The notes under the pieces: generated by a model
Database searches by the model: none
What the model saw: only the letters and a program-made list of their open reading frames with translations
Told to the model about the DNA's origin: nothing
Made by a program: the position numbers and the translations under genes
Shown: positions 1 through 8,720 of the stretch, piece after piece
Position numbering within the stretch: the first letter of the stretch is position 1
Layout: every line of letters starts with the position of its first letter
DNA from: Sphingomonas turrisvirgatae
Lineage (GTDB): Bacteria; Pseudomonadota; Alphaproteobacteria; Sphingomonadales; Sphingomonadaceae
Direction of reading: 5' to 3'
Length of the DNA: 64,000 nucleotides
Assembly (NCBI RefSeq): GCF_001721295.1
Contig: NZ_MDDS01000075.1
Span: forward strand, 1 to 64,000

Positions 1-1
1 C

Positions 2-127
2 GAAAAGGTCGCCGCGCTCCACCTCGACAAGCTCGGCGTCAAGCTGTCCAAACTCACCCAGCGCCAGGCCGACTATATCGGCGTCCCCGTCGAAGGCCCC
101 TTCAAACCCGACCACTATCGCTATTGA
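2..127 (+). CDS. ahcY: Adenosylhomocysteinase, C-terminal end only
   Basis: The window opens inside a gene; the last 41 codons are visible. The tail contains [13 protein letters not shown] and [17 protein letters not shown]. The KPDHYRY ending is the hallmark C-terminus of S-adenosyl-L-homocysteine hydrolase, whose terminal Lys and Tyr contact NAD+ across the tetramer interface. The enzyme splits S-adenosylhomocysteine into adenosine and homocysteine in the cytosol. metF begins 4 bases after the stop, so the two are very likely co-transcribed, which places SAM recycling in the same operon as the folate one-carbon genes. Most of the gene lies outside the window, so integrity of the catalytic part cannot be judged. 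Confidence 0.9.
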   Translation, partial: EKVAALHLDKLGVKLSKLTQRQADYIGVPVEGPFKPDHYRY

Positions 128-131
128 GGCG

Positions 132-1076
132 ATGACCATGACACGCCCGCTCGCGGCGGCGCCGCCCGGTGCCGACCCGACCACCACCGTCCCTGCCCGC
201 ATCGTCGAACTTGCGAGGGAAGCTTCGTACGAGGTTTCCGCTCGCGATGGCGAGGCGATCAAAAAGGCGGGTGCTCGTCTAACCCCCGGCACGCGTATCT
301 CGGTGACATGGATGCCGGCCGACAATGACGATGATCGCGTCAGCGCCGCGCGACAACTGCGCGACGCCGGCCTTGAGCCCGTACCGCATATCGCGGCACG
401 TATGCTAAAGGATGAGCATCACCTAGACAGATTGCTGGGTCGCCTGAGCGCCGAAGCCGGCGTCGGCCAATTGCTGGTGATCAGCGGCGACGTGAAGCAG
501 GCAGTCGGACCGTTCGAGAGCAGCAGCGACCTGATTGCCAGTTCCGCATTCCGCAAGCCGATGCTGCACACGATCTGGGTCGGGGGTTATCCCGAAGGCC
601 ATCCGACGATTGATGACGAAACATTGCGCGCCGTTCTAGACCGGAAAATTGCGACCATCGGCGAGTTGGGCATGACACCCGGTGTGATCACGCAATTCTG
701 CTTCGATGCCGAGCCAATCCTGCAGTGGATGAAAGCCTTTCGCGAGCGGCACGATGGCGTGGCGGTGCGCGTCGGCCTTGCCGGGCCGGCCGGTATCCGA
801 ACGCTGTTGCGTTATGCGGCGATTTGCGGCGTCGGCGCGTCGGCAAAGGCCTTGATCACGCGGGGCGCGTCGATCGCGCGACTGCTCAGCGAAGCGGCGC
901 CCGATCCCGTCATTCGCGATCTCGCCGAAACGCCCACCTATGGCGAACTCCAGCCGGTAGGATTCCACCTCTTTCCGTTCGGCGGACTGGATCGAACCGT
1001 GCGGTGGATGGAAGTGGTCGCAGCAGGCCGTTTCAAACTGCATAGCTCGGCCTCGGGCTTTCAGGTGCTCGAATGA
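132..1076 (+). CDS. metF: Methylenetetrahydrofolate reductase (MetF family)
   Basis: This 314-residue protein has the family TIM-barrel pattern: a substrate segment near TRISVTWMPADNDDD, the ISGD motif (LLVISGDVK) around residue 118, a GGYPEGHP loop, FCFDAEPI and the late VGLAGPAGI segment. MetF enzymes interconvert 5-methyl- and 5,10-methylene-tetrahydrofolate with FAD. In a catabolic setting the oxidative direction, disposal of a methyl group, is plausible; this is inference from the next gene being purU. The start follows GAGGCG and lies 4 bases after the ahcY stop; an in-frame ATG at 138 is an alternative. The last codons overlap purU by 4 bases (ATGA). It may be a second, catabolic MetF distinct from the biosynthetic one. 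Confidence 0.85.
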   Translation: MTMTRPLAAAPPGADPTTTVPARIVELAREASYEVSARDGEAIKKAGARLTPGTRISVTWMPADNDDDRVSAARQLRDAGLEPVPHIAARMLKDEHHLDRLLGRLSAEAGVGQLLVISGDVKQAVGPFESSSDLIASSAFRKPMLHTIWVGGYPEGHPTIDDETLRAVLDRKIATIGELGMTPGVITQFCFDAEPILQWMKAFRERHDGVAVRVGLAGPAGIRTLLRYAAICGVGASAKALITRGASIARLLSEAAPDPVIRDLAETPTYGELQPVGFHLFPFGGLDRTVRWMEVVAAGRFKLHSSASGFQVLE

Positions 1077-1936
1077 CCAGGATCGACAGTTATCTTCTCA
1101 CCCTGTCCTGCCTGGATCGGCCCGGCATCGTCGCGGCGATATCGAGCTATATTGCCAGCTTCGGCGGCAATATCCTTGAAGCGCAGCAGTTCGATGACGC
1201 GGAGACCGGGCGCTTCTTCATGCGTGTCGAATTCGCATTGCAGGATAGCGCCCGCTACCCGGACGTACGCCGCGGTTTCGACGCACTAGCCGAACAGTTC
1301 GCGATCACATGGCGGATGCGGCCGCGGGCCGAGCGCCAACGCACGCTGATCCTGGTTTCCAAATTCGACCATTGCCTGGTCGACCTCCTCTACCGGCTGC
1401 GCATCGGCGAACTTGAGATGGATGTGGTCGGTATCGTCTCCAACCACCCTCGCCAGGCGCTGATGACGCCGCTGATCGATGACGTGCCTTTTCACTATCT
1501 GCCGGTGACACCCGACACCAGGAATGAACAGGAAGCTCGGATCAAGGCGCTGATCGAAGAGACCGGCGCCGAACTGATCATCCTGGCTCGCTACATGCAG
1601 ATTCTGTCGGATGCCCTTGCGGCCTATCTGTCGGGCCGGTGCATCAATATCCACCACAGCTTCCTGCCCGGCTTCAAGGGTGCCAAGCCCTACCATCAGG
1701 CGCATGCGCGCGGCGTCAAGATGATCGGAGCGACCGCGCATTATGTCACCTCCGACCTCGATGAGGGGCCGATCATCGCGCAGGATGTCGAAGGCATCAC
1801 CCATGCCGATCGGCCGGACGCGCTGATCATAAAGGGCCGCGACATCGAACGGCGCGTGCTGGCGAAAGCGGTGCAGCTTCACCTGGAAGATCGCGTGCTG
1901 CTGAACGGCGCCAAGACCGTCGTGTTCCGGGATTAG
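1073..1936 (+). CDS. purU: Formyltetrahydrofolate deformylase
   Basis: At 287 residues this has normal PurU length. An N-terminal ACT domain (LTLSCLDRPGIVAAISSYI, about residues 8-30) is followed by a formyltransferase fold with CINIHHSFLPGFKGAKPYHQ and the later DLDEGPII stretch, which supply the Asn, His and Asp catalytic residues of the family. It hydrolyses 10-formyl-tetrahydrofolate to formate and tetrahydrofolate. Translation is coupled to metF by an ATGA overlap. In the known chloromethane (cmu) clusters metF and purU stand beside folD and oxidise methyl-folate to formate; the same order is visible here, except that folD is broken. Confidence 0.93.
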   Translation: MTRIDSYLLTLSCLDRPGIVAAISSYIASFGGNILEAQQFDDAETGRFFMRVEFALQDSARYPDVRRGFDALAEQFAITWRMRPRAERQRTLILVSKFDHCLVDLLYRLRIGELEMDVVGIVSNHPRQALMTPLIDDVPFHYLPVTPDTRNEQEARIKALIEETGAELIILARYMQILSDALAAYLSGRCINIHHSFLPGFKGAKPYHQAHARGVKMIGATAHYVTSDLDEGPIIAQDVEGITHADRPDALIIKGRDIERRVLAKAVQLHLEDRVLLNGAKTVVFRD

Positions 1937-1945
1937 GAGGCTGTG

Positions 1946-2032
1946 ATGCTGCATTCCGGCCGGTTGATCGAGCACGCGATGCCCCTGGCCATTGCCCAGG
2001 GGGCCGGCGCCAATCCCACGGATGTGACATGA
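1946..2032 (+). CDS. Short ORF coupled to the folD remnant, function unknown
   Basis: A 28-codon reading frame starts at ATG 1946 after an AGGAGG-like sequence (TTAGGAGGCTGTG) and ends with an ATGA overlap into the folD fragment. The ribosome site is good, so something may be translated here, but the peptide (RLIEHAMPLAIAQGAGANP) resembles nothing I can name. It could be what is left of a deleted gene whose ribosome site survived. Low confidence as a functional gene. Confidence 0.3.
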   Translation: MLHSGRLIEHAMPLAIAQGAGANPTDVT

Positions 2033-2283
2033 CGCTGTCGATTGCTCGCCCGAAAGAAGCACAGCGTATCGGCGGTTACGCGATCGCCACGGGGCTGGAT
2101 CGACAGACCGCGGCCGAGGTCCAGGCTATCCACGCGCGCGACGGGGAAGCGTCCGGCCTGGCGGTGGTGCTGGTCGGAAAGGACTTGGCAAACCAAGTAT
2201 ATGTCAATCGAAAGATCGAAGCGGGCGGGCTTGTCTGCATCCGGTCGAGCGAGCACAGCGCGTCTCCCTTCACATCGAACAAT
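2029..2283 (+). pseudogene. folD: Truncated folD (methylenetetrahydrofolate dehydrogenase/cyclohydrolase)
   Basis: About 85 codons match the FolD N-terminus: GLAVVLVGKDLANQVYVNRK corresponds to the family's conserved GLAVVLVG..PAS.VYV..K segment, followed by EAG and SSEH remnants. FolD is normally about 290 residues. The similarity ends near 2283, the frame then runs into unrelated sequence and closes at 2376; the catalytic lysine region is distorted and the NADP-binding domain is absent. An intact FolD would link MetF (methylene-THF) to PurU (formyl-THF), so that step must be supplied by another copy elsewhere in the genome. The break lies just before the TBDR-A promoter and probably marks a deletion or insertion joint. 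Confidence 0.75.
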
Positions 2284-2379
2284 GCACCACCCGCTGACCG
2301 GGGCAGCGAGCAAATTAACGAATGCCGTCCGTCGATGCCGATTTTCGTTTGTCGGTCCGGCGGTGGTATGTCATAGACA

Positions 2380-2403
2380 ATCGCCATCCGTTATTCTGGA
2401 ATC
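2380..2403 (+). promoter_or_regulatory. Candidate shared operator, site h
   Basis: ATCGCCATCCGTTATTCTGG, 100 bases before the TBDR-A start, lines up with the recurring motif AATGWCATTCGTTTATAGCG seen at six other promoters of the window. It is among the weaker matches: the invariant C, T and G columns are kept, but the right half differs. Alignment was by eye. Confidence 0.4.
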
Positions 2404-2501
2404 TCACGCCAGTTGCGATCGTAACTGTCCTGGCGTCAGAGGGGGTCTTCGGCGGTTACAAGATGAACGGCTCCAAAGCCGCATCGTTTAGGGAGGAAGC
2501 A

Positions 2502-5381
2502 ATGCGAAAGGCACTTTCGGCTACATACCGTTCGCCGCTGTCTGCACGTCTCAAGGGTCCGAGCCTCGGGGCGATTGCGCTCATGCTGCTAACCAATGCT
2601 GCGCCAGCCTGGGCGCGGCAGGCGCAGGATGCCAACGGTGCCACGCAGTCAGAGAGCGCGCCGAACGCAGCAGCCAACGCCCAGACCGGCGGAGAGAATA
2701 TGGAACTCGTGGTGACGGGTTCGCGCCTCGGCTCCGGCTTTACCGCACCCACACCGGTCACCGTCATCGGCGAAGCTCAGATTCAGGATCAGGCGATCGC
2801 AAGCGTCGCCGAGCTCGCCTATGAAATCCCCCAGCTGCGCATCAACCAGAATGTCGGCAAGTCGAGCGAGCCGGTCGGCCAGAGCGTCGCCGATTTGCGA
2901 GCGCTGGGCGGCGCGCGGACGCTGCTGCTGCTCGATGGCCGCCGCCTTGCTGCGACCAGCCCGTTCGGGGGTATCGACACCAATATCTTCCCGGTCTCGC
3001 TGATCAGCGGCGTCGAAGTCGTCACGGGCGGTGCTTCGGCGGCCTATGGATCGGACGCTGTCGCCGGCGTGGTCAACTTCTCGATCCTGAAAAAGTTCGA
3101 GGGGGTGAAGATCGATGCCTCATACGGGCTTTCCGACTATGCCGACCATTATCGCCCGGTCGTGTCCGCGGCGGCAGGCCACTCATTCCTGGATGGGCGA
3201 CTGAACCTCACCGTTGCCGGCGATTTCTATCGCAACACCGGTCAGACCCGGGTGGATAGCCGGCCGTGGGGCCGTGGCGATCCCGTGCTTTTCAGCAACC
3301 CCAACTACACGGCGACAAACGGTCAGACCCGCAACTACATCGCCTATAACGCGCTCTATTCGCGCATGACGTTCGGCGGCGTCACCGTAGTGCCCGCGAC
3401 CAGCCCGCTCTACGGAATCCAGTTCGGCACCAATGGTAACCCGACACCCTTCACCTATGGCAATCCCGCCAACACCATTTTCATGCTTGGGGGGAGCGGC
3501 GTGTCGCTGATCGGCGAAGGCAACCTGCTGTCGCCAATTACCCGATATTCAGGCTTTGGCCGCGTCAATTTCGAGGTGTCGGACAGCCTGACGGCTTGGG
3601 CCGAAGTCCTGTGGTCGCATGTCGAAGTCAGGTCGGACCTGCCGCCGAACTATGACAATGGGACGCTCACGATCCAGCGTGACAATGCCTACCTGCCTTC
3701 GTCGATCCGCGCGACGATGCTGGCGAACAACATCGGCAGCTTCGCATTCGGCCGGGTCAATCTGGAAGATGGCATGTCGCAGAATAACAGCGATGCGCGC
3801 GCCCTGCGGTATGCGGCCGGTCTTGAGGGCAGGCTTGGCGGCGGCTGGGAGTGGGATCTGCACATCCAGCGCTCGGAAAACACCTTCCGACAGGAAGCTC
3901 GCAACAACCGCATCCAGAGCCGTTGGCTTCAGGGTGTCGATTCGGTGATCAGCCCCGTGACGGGCCTGCCCGCCTGCCGGATCAACGCCAACGCCAGCAC
4001 GGCCGACGACAACCCGGCTTGCGTTCCGATCAATGTGTTCGGTCCCGGATCGATCAGTCCCGCGGCATTGGCCTGGTACCGCGGCACCTCGTTCTATGAT
4101 GCGAGGATGAACCAGGACTCGATCGGAGCGAACGTCGCTGGCTCGCCCTTCCAGACCTGGGCAGGCGACGTCAAGCTGGCGGTGGGCGGCGAATACCGCC
4201 ACGAGCAGATCGACAGCGTGTCCGACCCCATCTCGATCGCCAATCCGGCCACCGGCGTCGGGGGCTGGCGCTCGATCAACCAGCAGCCATTTTCGGGCAA
4301 GCTCACCGTGTGGGAAGGGTATCTCGAGGCCGCCGTTCCACTGGCCAAGGACACCGCCTTCGCCAAGAACCTCGATGTGAACGGCGCAATCCGCTATACC
4401 GATTACAGTTCCAGCGGCGGCGTGACGACGTGGAAGGTGGGGATCAACTACGCGCCGATCGCGGATGTCCGGTTCCGCGGCACGATCTCTCGCGACATCC
4501 GTGCAGCCAATATCAACGAACTGTTCTCCGGCCGCAATCAGGTGATCAACTCGGTCACCGACCCGCGCAACAACGTCACGACGCCAACCTTGTCGTTCAG
4601 CGGCGGCAATAGCGCGCTCAAGCCCGAAAAGGCGGATACCAAGGCGGTCGGGGTGGTGTTCCAGCCGAGCTTCATTCCCGGGCTCAACGCGTCGATCGAC
4701 TATTACTCGATCAAGATCAACGACGCGATTACCGCCATCCCGCCCCAGACCATCGTCAACAACTGCTTCGGTCCGGCCAACATCAGTTCATTCTGCAGCC
4801 TGATCACGTTGAACTCGGTGAACCAGATTGCGTCGATCCAGGCCACGCTGATCAACGCGCAGACGATCGAGGCGGCAGGCCTCGACATGGAACTGTCGTA
4901 CCGACGCCCGGTCGAATGGTTCGGGTCCACCGGAACGATCGGCACGCGGCTGCTCGTCAACTATATGGACAAGCTGGCGGTCACCGCATCGGGCGTGACG
5001 ACGATCTTGCTCGGCGATATCGCGGCCGATCCGGGCGGCCAGCCGCGCTGGAAGGCCAATTTCGACCTGACCTATGCCGGTGGGCCGCTCAGGCTTGGTG
5101 CGTATGTCCGTTATATCGGTGGCGGCAAGTTCCGGACGACGTTCGTCGATGATGTCGACCTTCCGGCCGACCAGAACGACGTGAAGGGTCGGGCCTATGT
5201 CGATCTGTCGGCAGCGTACAAGCTCAACGAGCATATCGAGCTTTACGGCAAGGTCGATAATCTGTTGAACAATGCACCGCCCGTCATCCCGAACGCGATC
5301 TTCGTGCCGACCGTTTCGAACTCGCAAATGTATGACAAGGTCGGTCGCTATTATGTAGCAGGCGTCCGGTTGAAGTTCTGA
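2502..5381 (+). CDS. TonB-dependent receptor (TBDR-A)
   Basis: An outer-membrane active-transport receptor of 959 residues. The start was placed at ATG 2502 because GGGAGGAAG sits just upstream and a signal peptide ending near APAWARQA follows; an ATG at 2463 is possible. The plug domain shows VVTGSRLGSGFTAPTPV, IPQLRINQNVGKSSEPVG, LRALGGARTLLLLDGRRLAA and VVTGGASAAYGSDAVAGVVN. The barrel ends in YYVAGVRLKF, the usual terminal aromatic signature. There is no N-terminal STN domain, so signalling to an anti-sigma factor is not expected. MFS-1 follows on the same strand after 79 bases, suggesting an outer- plus inner-membrane uptake pair. The substrate is unknown; sphingomonad receptors of this type often carry aromatic or plant-derived compounds rather than iron. 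Confidence 0.9.
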   Translation: MRKALSATYRSPLSARLKGPSLGAIALMLLTNAAPAWARQAQDANGATQSESAPNAAANAQTGGENMELVVTGSRLGSGFTAPTPVTVIGEAQIQDQAIASVAELAYEIPQLRINQNVGKSSEPVGQSVADLRALGGARTLLLLDGRRLAATSPFGGIDTNIFPVSLISGVEVVTGGASAAYGSDAVAGVVNFSILKKFEGVKIDASYGLSDYADHYRPVVSAAAGHSFLDGRLNLTVAGDFYRNTGQTRVDSRPWGRGDPVLFSNPNYTATNGQTRNYIAYNALYSRMTFGGVTVVPATSPLYGIQFGTNGNPTPFTYGNPANTIFMLGGSGVSLIGEGNLLSPITRYSGFGRVNFEVSDSLTAWAEVLWSHVEVRSDLPPNYDNGTLTIQRDNAYLPSSIRATMLANNIGSFAFGRVNLEDGMSQNNSDARALRYAAGLEGRLGGGWEWDLHIQRSENTFRQEARNNRIQSRWLQGVDSVISPVTGLPACRINANASTADDNPACVPINVFGPGSISPAALAWYRGTSFYDARMNQDSIGANVAGSPFQTWAGDVKLAVGGEYRHEQIDSVSDPISIANPATGVGGWRSINQQPFSGKLTVWEGYLEAAVPLAKDTAFAKNLDVNGAIRYTDYSSSGGVTTWKVGINYAPIADVRFRGTISRDIRAANINELFSGRNQVINSVTDPRNNVTTPTLSFSGGNSALKPEKADTKAVGVVFQPSFIPGLNASIDYYSIKINDAITAIPPQTIVNNCFGPANISSFCSLITLNSVNQIASIQATLINAQTIEAAGLDMELSYRRPVEWFGSTGTIGTRLLVNYMDKLAVTASGVTTILLGDIAADPGGQPRWKANFDLTYAGGPLRLGAYVRYIGGGKFRTTFVDDVDLPADQNDVKGRAYVDLSAAYKLNEHIELYGKVDNLLNNAPPVIPNAIFVPTVSNSQMYDKVGRYYVAGVRLKF

Positions 5382-5460
5382 CCCCCCGCCTTCCGGGATA
5401 AGCGATGCAAGTGACAGCCGGTACTGACGATCCAAGCAACCCGGCGGGACAGGAGCCCCT

Positions 5461-6837
5461 ATGACCGCAAATGTCACGCCGGGTCCCGTCGAGCAGGCGG
5501 GCGGACCGCCAGGTCCGATCTCGCCGGGGGACCTCATCAAGCAGACCGCGATGAGCTGGTACCAATATGCCATCATCGCGATCTGCGTGCTGAGCTATGC
5601 CGCCGACGGGCTCGACGTCGTCACCTTGTCCTATGCGGCGCCGGTGATGATCAAGGAATGGGGAATTTCCCCAGAGGCGTTCGGCGCCGCTTCCAGCGCG
5701 ACGCCGTTCGGCATCGCATTCGGATCGATCTTCATCTCGCCGCTGGCCGACCGCATCGGCCGGCGGCCGCTCGTCCTGTGGCTGCTCGGCATCCTGGTCA
5801 TACTGCTCGGGTTGACGTCGGTCGTCAGCCATATCGTCGAGTTGCTGATCTTGCGTTTGTCGACCGGCGTTTGTCTTGGCGCGCTGGTCGTGTGCCTCAA
5901 CGTCACGGTCAGCGAATTCAGCAACACCGCCCGTTCCAACTTCTTCATTGGAATCCTTCACACGGGCTATTCGGCGGGCGGAATGCTTTGCGGCGGCCTC
6001 GCCGCCATTCTGATCGAACCTTATGGCTGGCAATCCATCTTCGTCGCCGCCACTGCACTTAACGCCATCAGTTTCATTCTGGCCTTCTTCATCCTTGCGG
6101 AGTCCCCCGCATTCCTCGCGGCGCGGGCGCAAACGCGGCCAGCGGCGCTGGGGCGGCTCAATGCGCTGATGCGCAAAATGCACATGCCCGAATATGATCG
6201 CCCGCCGCCGGTGCCCGCGACCCAGGCAAAGAAGCGCAGCGGCCTGTCCGTTATCCCGCGCAGCCTGATGATCGGGACGATATTGCTGTGCATAGCGGGT
6301 TTCATCTTTACCGTGAGCGGCGGCTTCCGGTCGGCATGGCGGCCGCAAATTCTCGCCGATGCCGGTCTCAACATGACTTGGAACGGCATTGCCGGCGTCA
6401 CCACCTATGGCGCAGGAGTCATAGCGCACGCGCTCGTTGGTATCATCGCCAAACGCGGCAGCGAGGTGAAGATCGCGGTGATCTTTCTCACGCTCACCGC
6501 CATCTCGTTCAGTATGCTGGGCGCCGTGCCCAACGGCATGACCTGGGCGCTGATCCTCACATCCACCATGTCGGGGTTCTTCAATGTCGGTGCCTACACG
6601 GCGCTGGTTCTCGTGACCCTCAACTATTACGATGCGAACGTGCGCAGTACCGGCCTCGGGGTCATGCTGGGCTGTTCACGGGTCGGCGGGATCATCGGAC
6701 CCTTGCTCGGTGGCTATGCCATCGGGTCTGGCATGGGCCGGTTCTGGGTCATGTTCCTGTTTGCCTCCATTCTTGCGATCGCGATCGTCGCGCTGATCGT
6801 CGCACGTGCGAAGCGCCCGGCAGACATGCCCGACTGA
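5461..6837 (+). CDS. MFS transporter, aromatic acid:H+ symporter type (MFS-1)
   Basis: A 458-residue inner-membrane carrier with 12 predicted helices. The first helix carries ADGLDVVTLSYAAP, the DG-D motif typical of the AAHS family (PcaK/BenK-like), and the loop after helix 2 has ADRIGRRPL. The ribosome site is GGACAGGAG, about 6 bases before ATG. It probably imports an organic acid using the proton gradient and probably shares a transcript with TBDR-A. It resembles MFS-3 (44.2-45.6 kb) more than MFS-2 or MFS-4, with matching stretches such as EWGI and the first-helix motif. The substrate cannot be read from sequence. Confidence 0.85.
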   Translation: MTANVTPGPVEQAGGPPGPISPGDLIKQTAMSWYQYAIIAICVLSYAADGLDVVTLSYAAPVMIKEWGISPEAFGAASSATPFGIAFGSIFISPLADRIGRRPLVLWLLGILVILLGLTSVVSHIVELLILRLSTGVCLGALVVCLNVTVSEFSNTARSNFFIGILHTGYSAGGMLCGGLAAILIEPYGWQSIFVAATALNAISFILAFFILAESPAFLAARAQTRPAALGRLNALMRKMHMPEYDRPPPVPATQAKKRSGLSVIPRSLMIGTILLCIAGFIFTVSGGFRSAWRPQILADAGLNMTWNGIAGVTTYGAGVIAHALVGIIAKRGSEVKIAVIFLTLTAISFSMLGAVPNGMTWALILTSTMSGFFNVGAYTALVLVTLNYYDANVRSTGLGVMLGCSRVGGIIGPLLGGYAIGSGMGRFWVMFLFASILAIAIVALIVARAKRPADMPD

Positions 6838-7257
6838 ATTGATCCGGGGCCGAGACCCATCACCAGTGGTGGTCTAACGCAGCCGATCTGACCGCACGGA
6901 CAGGCGCAAGGGGGGAGCGACGTCGCGCATCGTGACCAAGCGCGACCCGCCTTGCGGACAGATCGGCCCGCCGCCCTGCACCTCCCCCCGTCGAAGTCAT
7001 ATGTCGAAAGGTGCCCCTTGGCGGTCGCCCGCAGCAGCCCGCCGAGCGTCGGCGCCTGCTTGGGGATAGCCTGGTCTAAGCGATGGCGCCGGGTGCCTCA
7101 TCGGCGGGGTGAGGCGCGCGTGCCCTACCGTTGCCGGTTACTGACCCGCACCCAGAAATCCGAGTGCCGCTGGGTTCAAGCTTATGAAGGCAGAATGCCA
7201 TGCCGTGCGCTGCGGGCGAGCGGACGGCTCGTGCTTGCAAGCTCCACTTATCCGACG
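6838..7257. other. Gene-free stretch
   Basis: About 420 bases between MFS-1 and the terminator of the first MetE-like gene. Short reading frames on both strands look like GC-driven background, with no ribosome site or recognisable protein. No clear promoter, repeat or RNA gene was seen; it may be residue of a rearrangement. Confidence 0.5.
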
Positions 7258-7290
7258 CAAAAAAGGAGCGCTCCTCGCGGAGCGCTCCTT
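7258..7290 (-). terminator. Rho-independent terminator of the first MetE-like gene
   Basis: On the minus strand a perfect 12-bp stem (AAGGAGCGCTCC, loop GCGA, GGAGCGCTCCTT) runs into TTTTTTGCG, 33 bases after the stop of the MetE-like gene. Stem plus U-run is a textbook intrinsic terminator. Confidence 0.9.
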
Positions 7291-7322
7291 CGTTGCAACC
7301 ATCCGATTATGGGTGGAAGCCG

Positions 7323-8531
7323 TCAGCTCCACAGTCGCTGCGATGCGAGCGCAGCCCCCTCGACCAGCGCCGAGAGCTTCGCCCATTGTACTTCGGGATG
7401 AACACGCGCCATGTTCCAGCCCTGCGAGAAGCCGCAATCGGTGCCGGCGATGACATTCTCCCGGCCCACCACGCTCGCATAGTTCTCGATGCGCCATGCG
7501 ACGAGTTCGGGATGCTCCACGACGTTGGTCTGGTGGCTGATCACGCCGGGGACGAGTATCTTGCCCTCGGGCAGCTTGACGTCCTTCCACACCATCCATT
7601 CATGTTCGTGCCGCGGATTGGCACCCTCGATCACATAGGCTTGAGCCTTGATCTTCAGGATGATGTCGATGACTTCCCGCAGCGGAACGTCCGTCGTGTG
7701 CGGCGTGTTCATGCTGCCCCAGCACATGTGATAGCGCACGCGATCCTCGGGGATACCGCGCAGCGCGTGATTATATGCCTCGACCTGCATTTCGGAGGCG
7801 CGCCGCAGATCTTCGGGCGTGGGATTGGGATTGCCTGGCAGCACCTGGTTGCGCGCCGGCAAGCCAAGATCAAGCTGGACGATAAAGCCAGCATCGACGA
7901 TCGCCTTGTATTCGACATGCATCGCATCGGCGAGCGCGTAGAGATACTCGGACTCGCTGCTATACACGGTACCGGCATCCGCATCGTCGCGGGCCGGCGT
8001 TGCCGAAGGCATGAACGCCTCGACGAACTCCTTGCCTTCCAATGCGGCCTGGTAATTGTCGAGATCGGTCTGGAGGGCATCCTGCCCGACATAAGTGATC
8101 GGCGCGGCGACACGGACGCGCGCCGGCGGCGTGTTCGCCGCCTTCCGCACCTTCTCGCCATCGAGCTCGGCGGGCATCCACATGGTTTTGTACATCGCAT
8201 TGTACTGCTTCATGAAGCCCGGGAAATCCTCGGTCAGTGCAGCGTAATAAGCGCCACGCTCTGCAGGCGGGACCTTCTCCAGGCCACCAAGCCGCTCGAC
8301 GACATAATTGTGGAAGCTCGGCTTCGAGATTTCGCCGTCGCTCGGGATGTCAATGCCGATTTCGGCCTGTTTGGCCACGACATCGGCAACGCCCTGCCTG
8401 ACCTTGCGCTGAAACTCGGCTTCGTCGACCGGCTCGCCAAGGACCTTGGCCATCATGTCCTCAAGCACGTCGAGCGGACGGATCAGACTACCTACATGGG
8501 TCGTCAAAATGCGGTCAGTGCTGCGTTTCAT
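7323..8531 (-). CDS. MetE-like zinc methyltransferase, copy 1
   Basis: At 402 residues this matches the C-terminal catalytic half of cobalamin-independent methionine synthase, not the 750-residue enzyme. The start is ATG 8531, with GGAGACGAT upstream. The zinc ligands can be placed: His and Cys in RYHMCWGS, Glu in ANPRHEHEW, and Cys in AGTDCGFSQGW; the N-terminus has TTHVGSLIRP. The family moves methyl or alkyl groups to a thiol and includes methionine synthase and epoxyalkane:coenzyme M transferase. The real substrate is unknown; demethylation of a growth substrate onto homocysteine, another thiol or a folate is a hypothesis. It follows the SMP-30 gene (189-base gap with its own candidate operator) and is paralogous to the copy at 16.3 kb. 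Confidence 0.8.
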   Translation of the reverse strand: MKRSTDRILTTHVGSLIRPLDVLEDMMAKVLGEPVDEAEFQRKVRQGVADVVAKQAEIGIDIPSDGEISKPSFHNYVVERLGGLEKVPPAERGAYYAALTEDFPGFMKQYNAMYKTMWMPAELDGEKVRKAANTPPARVRVAAPITYVGQDALQTDLDNYQAALEGKEFVEAFMPSATPARDDADAGTVYSSESEYLYALADAMHVEYKAIVDAGFIVQLDLGLPARNQVLPGNPNPTPEDLRRASEMQVEAYNHALRGIPEDRVRYHMCWGSMNTPHTTDVPLREVIDIILKIKAQAYVIEGANPRHEHEWMVWKDVKLPEGKILVPGVISHQTNVVEHPELVAWRIENYASVVGRENVIAGTDCGFSQGWNMARVHPEVQWAKLSALVEGAALASQRLWS

Positions 8532-8617
8532 ATCGTCTCCTGTAGGTGTCCGCTGCGCGCGGTTGTGAATTGAAGCCGGACCACGGGCTAGGATTACCTG
8601 CAAATTGTTTCATGTTG

Positions 8618-8639
8618 AATGGCGTTTGTAAATAGCAAG
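8618..8639 (+). promoter_or_regulatory. Candidate shared operator, site a
   Basis: AATGGCGTTTGTAAATAGCA lies 87 bases before the start of MetE-like copy 1, in the only AT-rich stretch of this gap. It matches the recurring motif, with conserved AATG-C, TT and G positions and the TAGC right arm. Confidence 0.5.
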
Positions 8640-8720
8640 TGCCGTGTCATGCCTGGTTGCTGGCGCGACGTTCGCTCAGGCCATGTCCGAAGACACGGCC
8701 TGACCGGACCGTTTTCGCCT

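Noticed and set aside
2..127. Possible end of a LigM/GcvT-type O-demethylase, given metF and purU next to it
   Set aside because: The terminal KPDHYRY and the YIGVPVEGP segment are adenosylhomocysteinase hallmarks; aminomethyltransferase-type proteins end differently.
7200..8573. Long plus-strand frame of 457 codons opposite MetE-like copy 1
   Set aside because: It is antisense to a gene with intact zinc motifs; its composition is shadow-like and there is no ribosome site or family.
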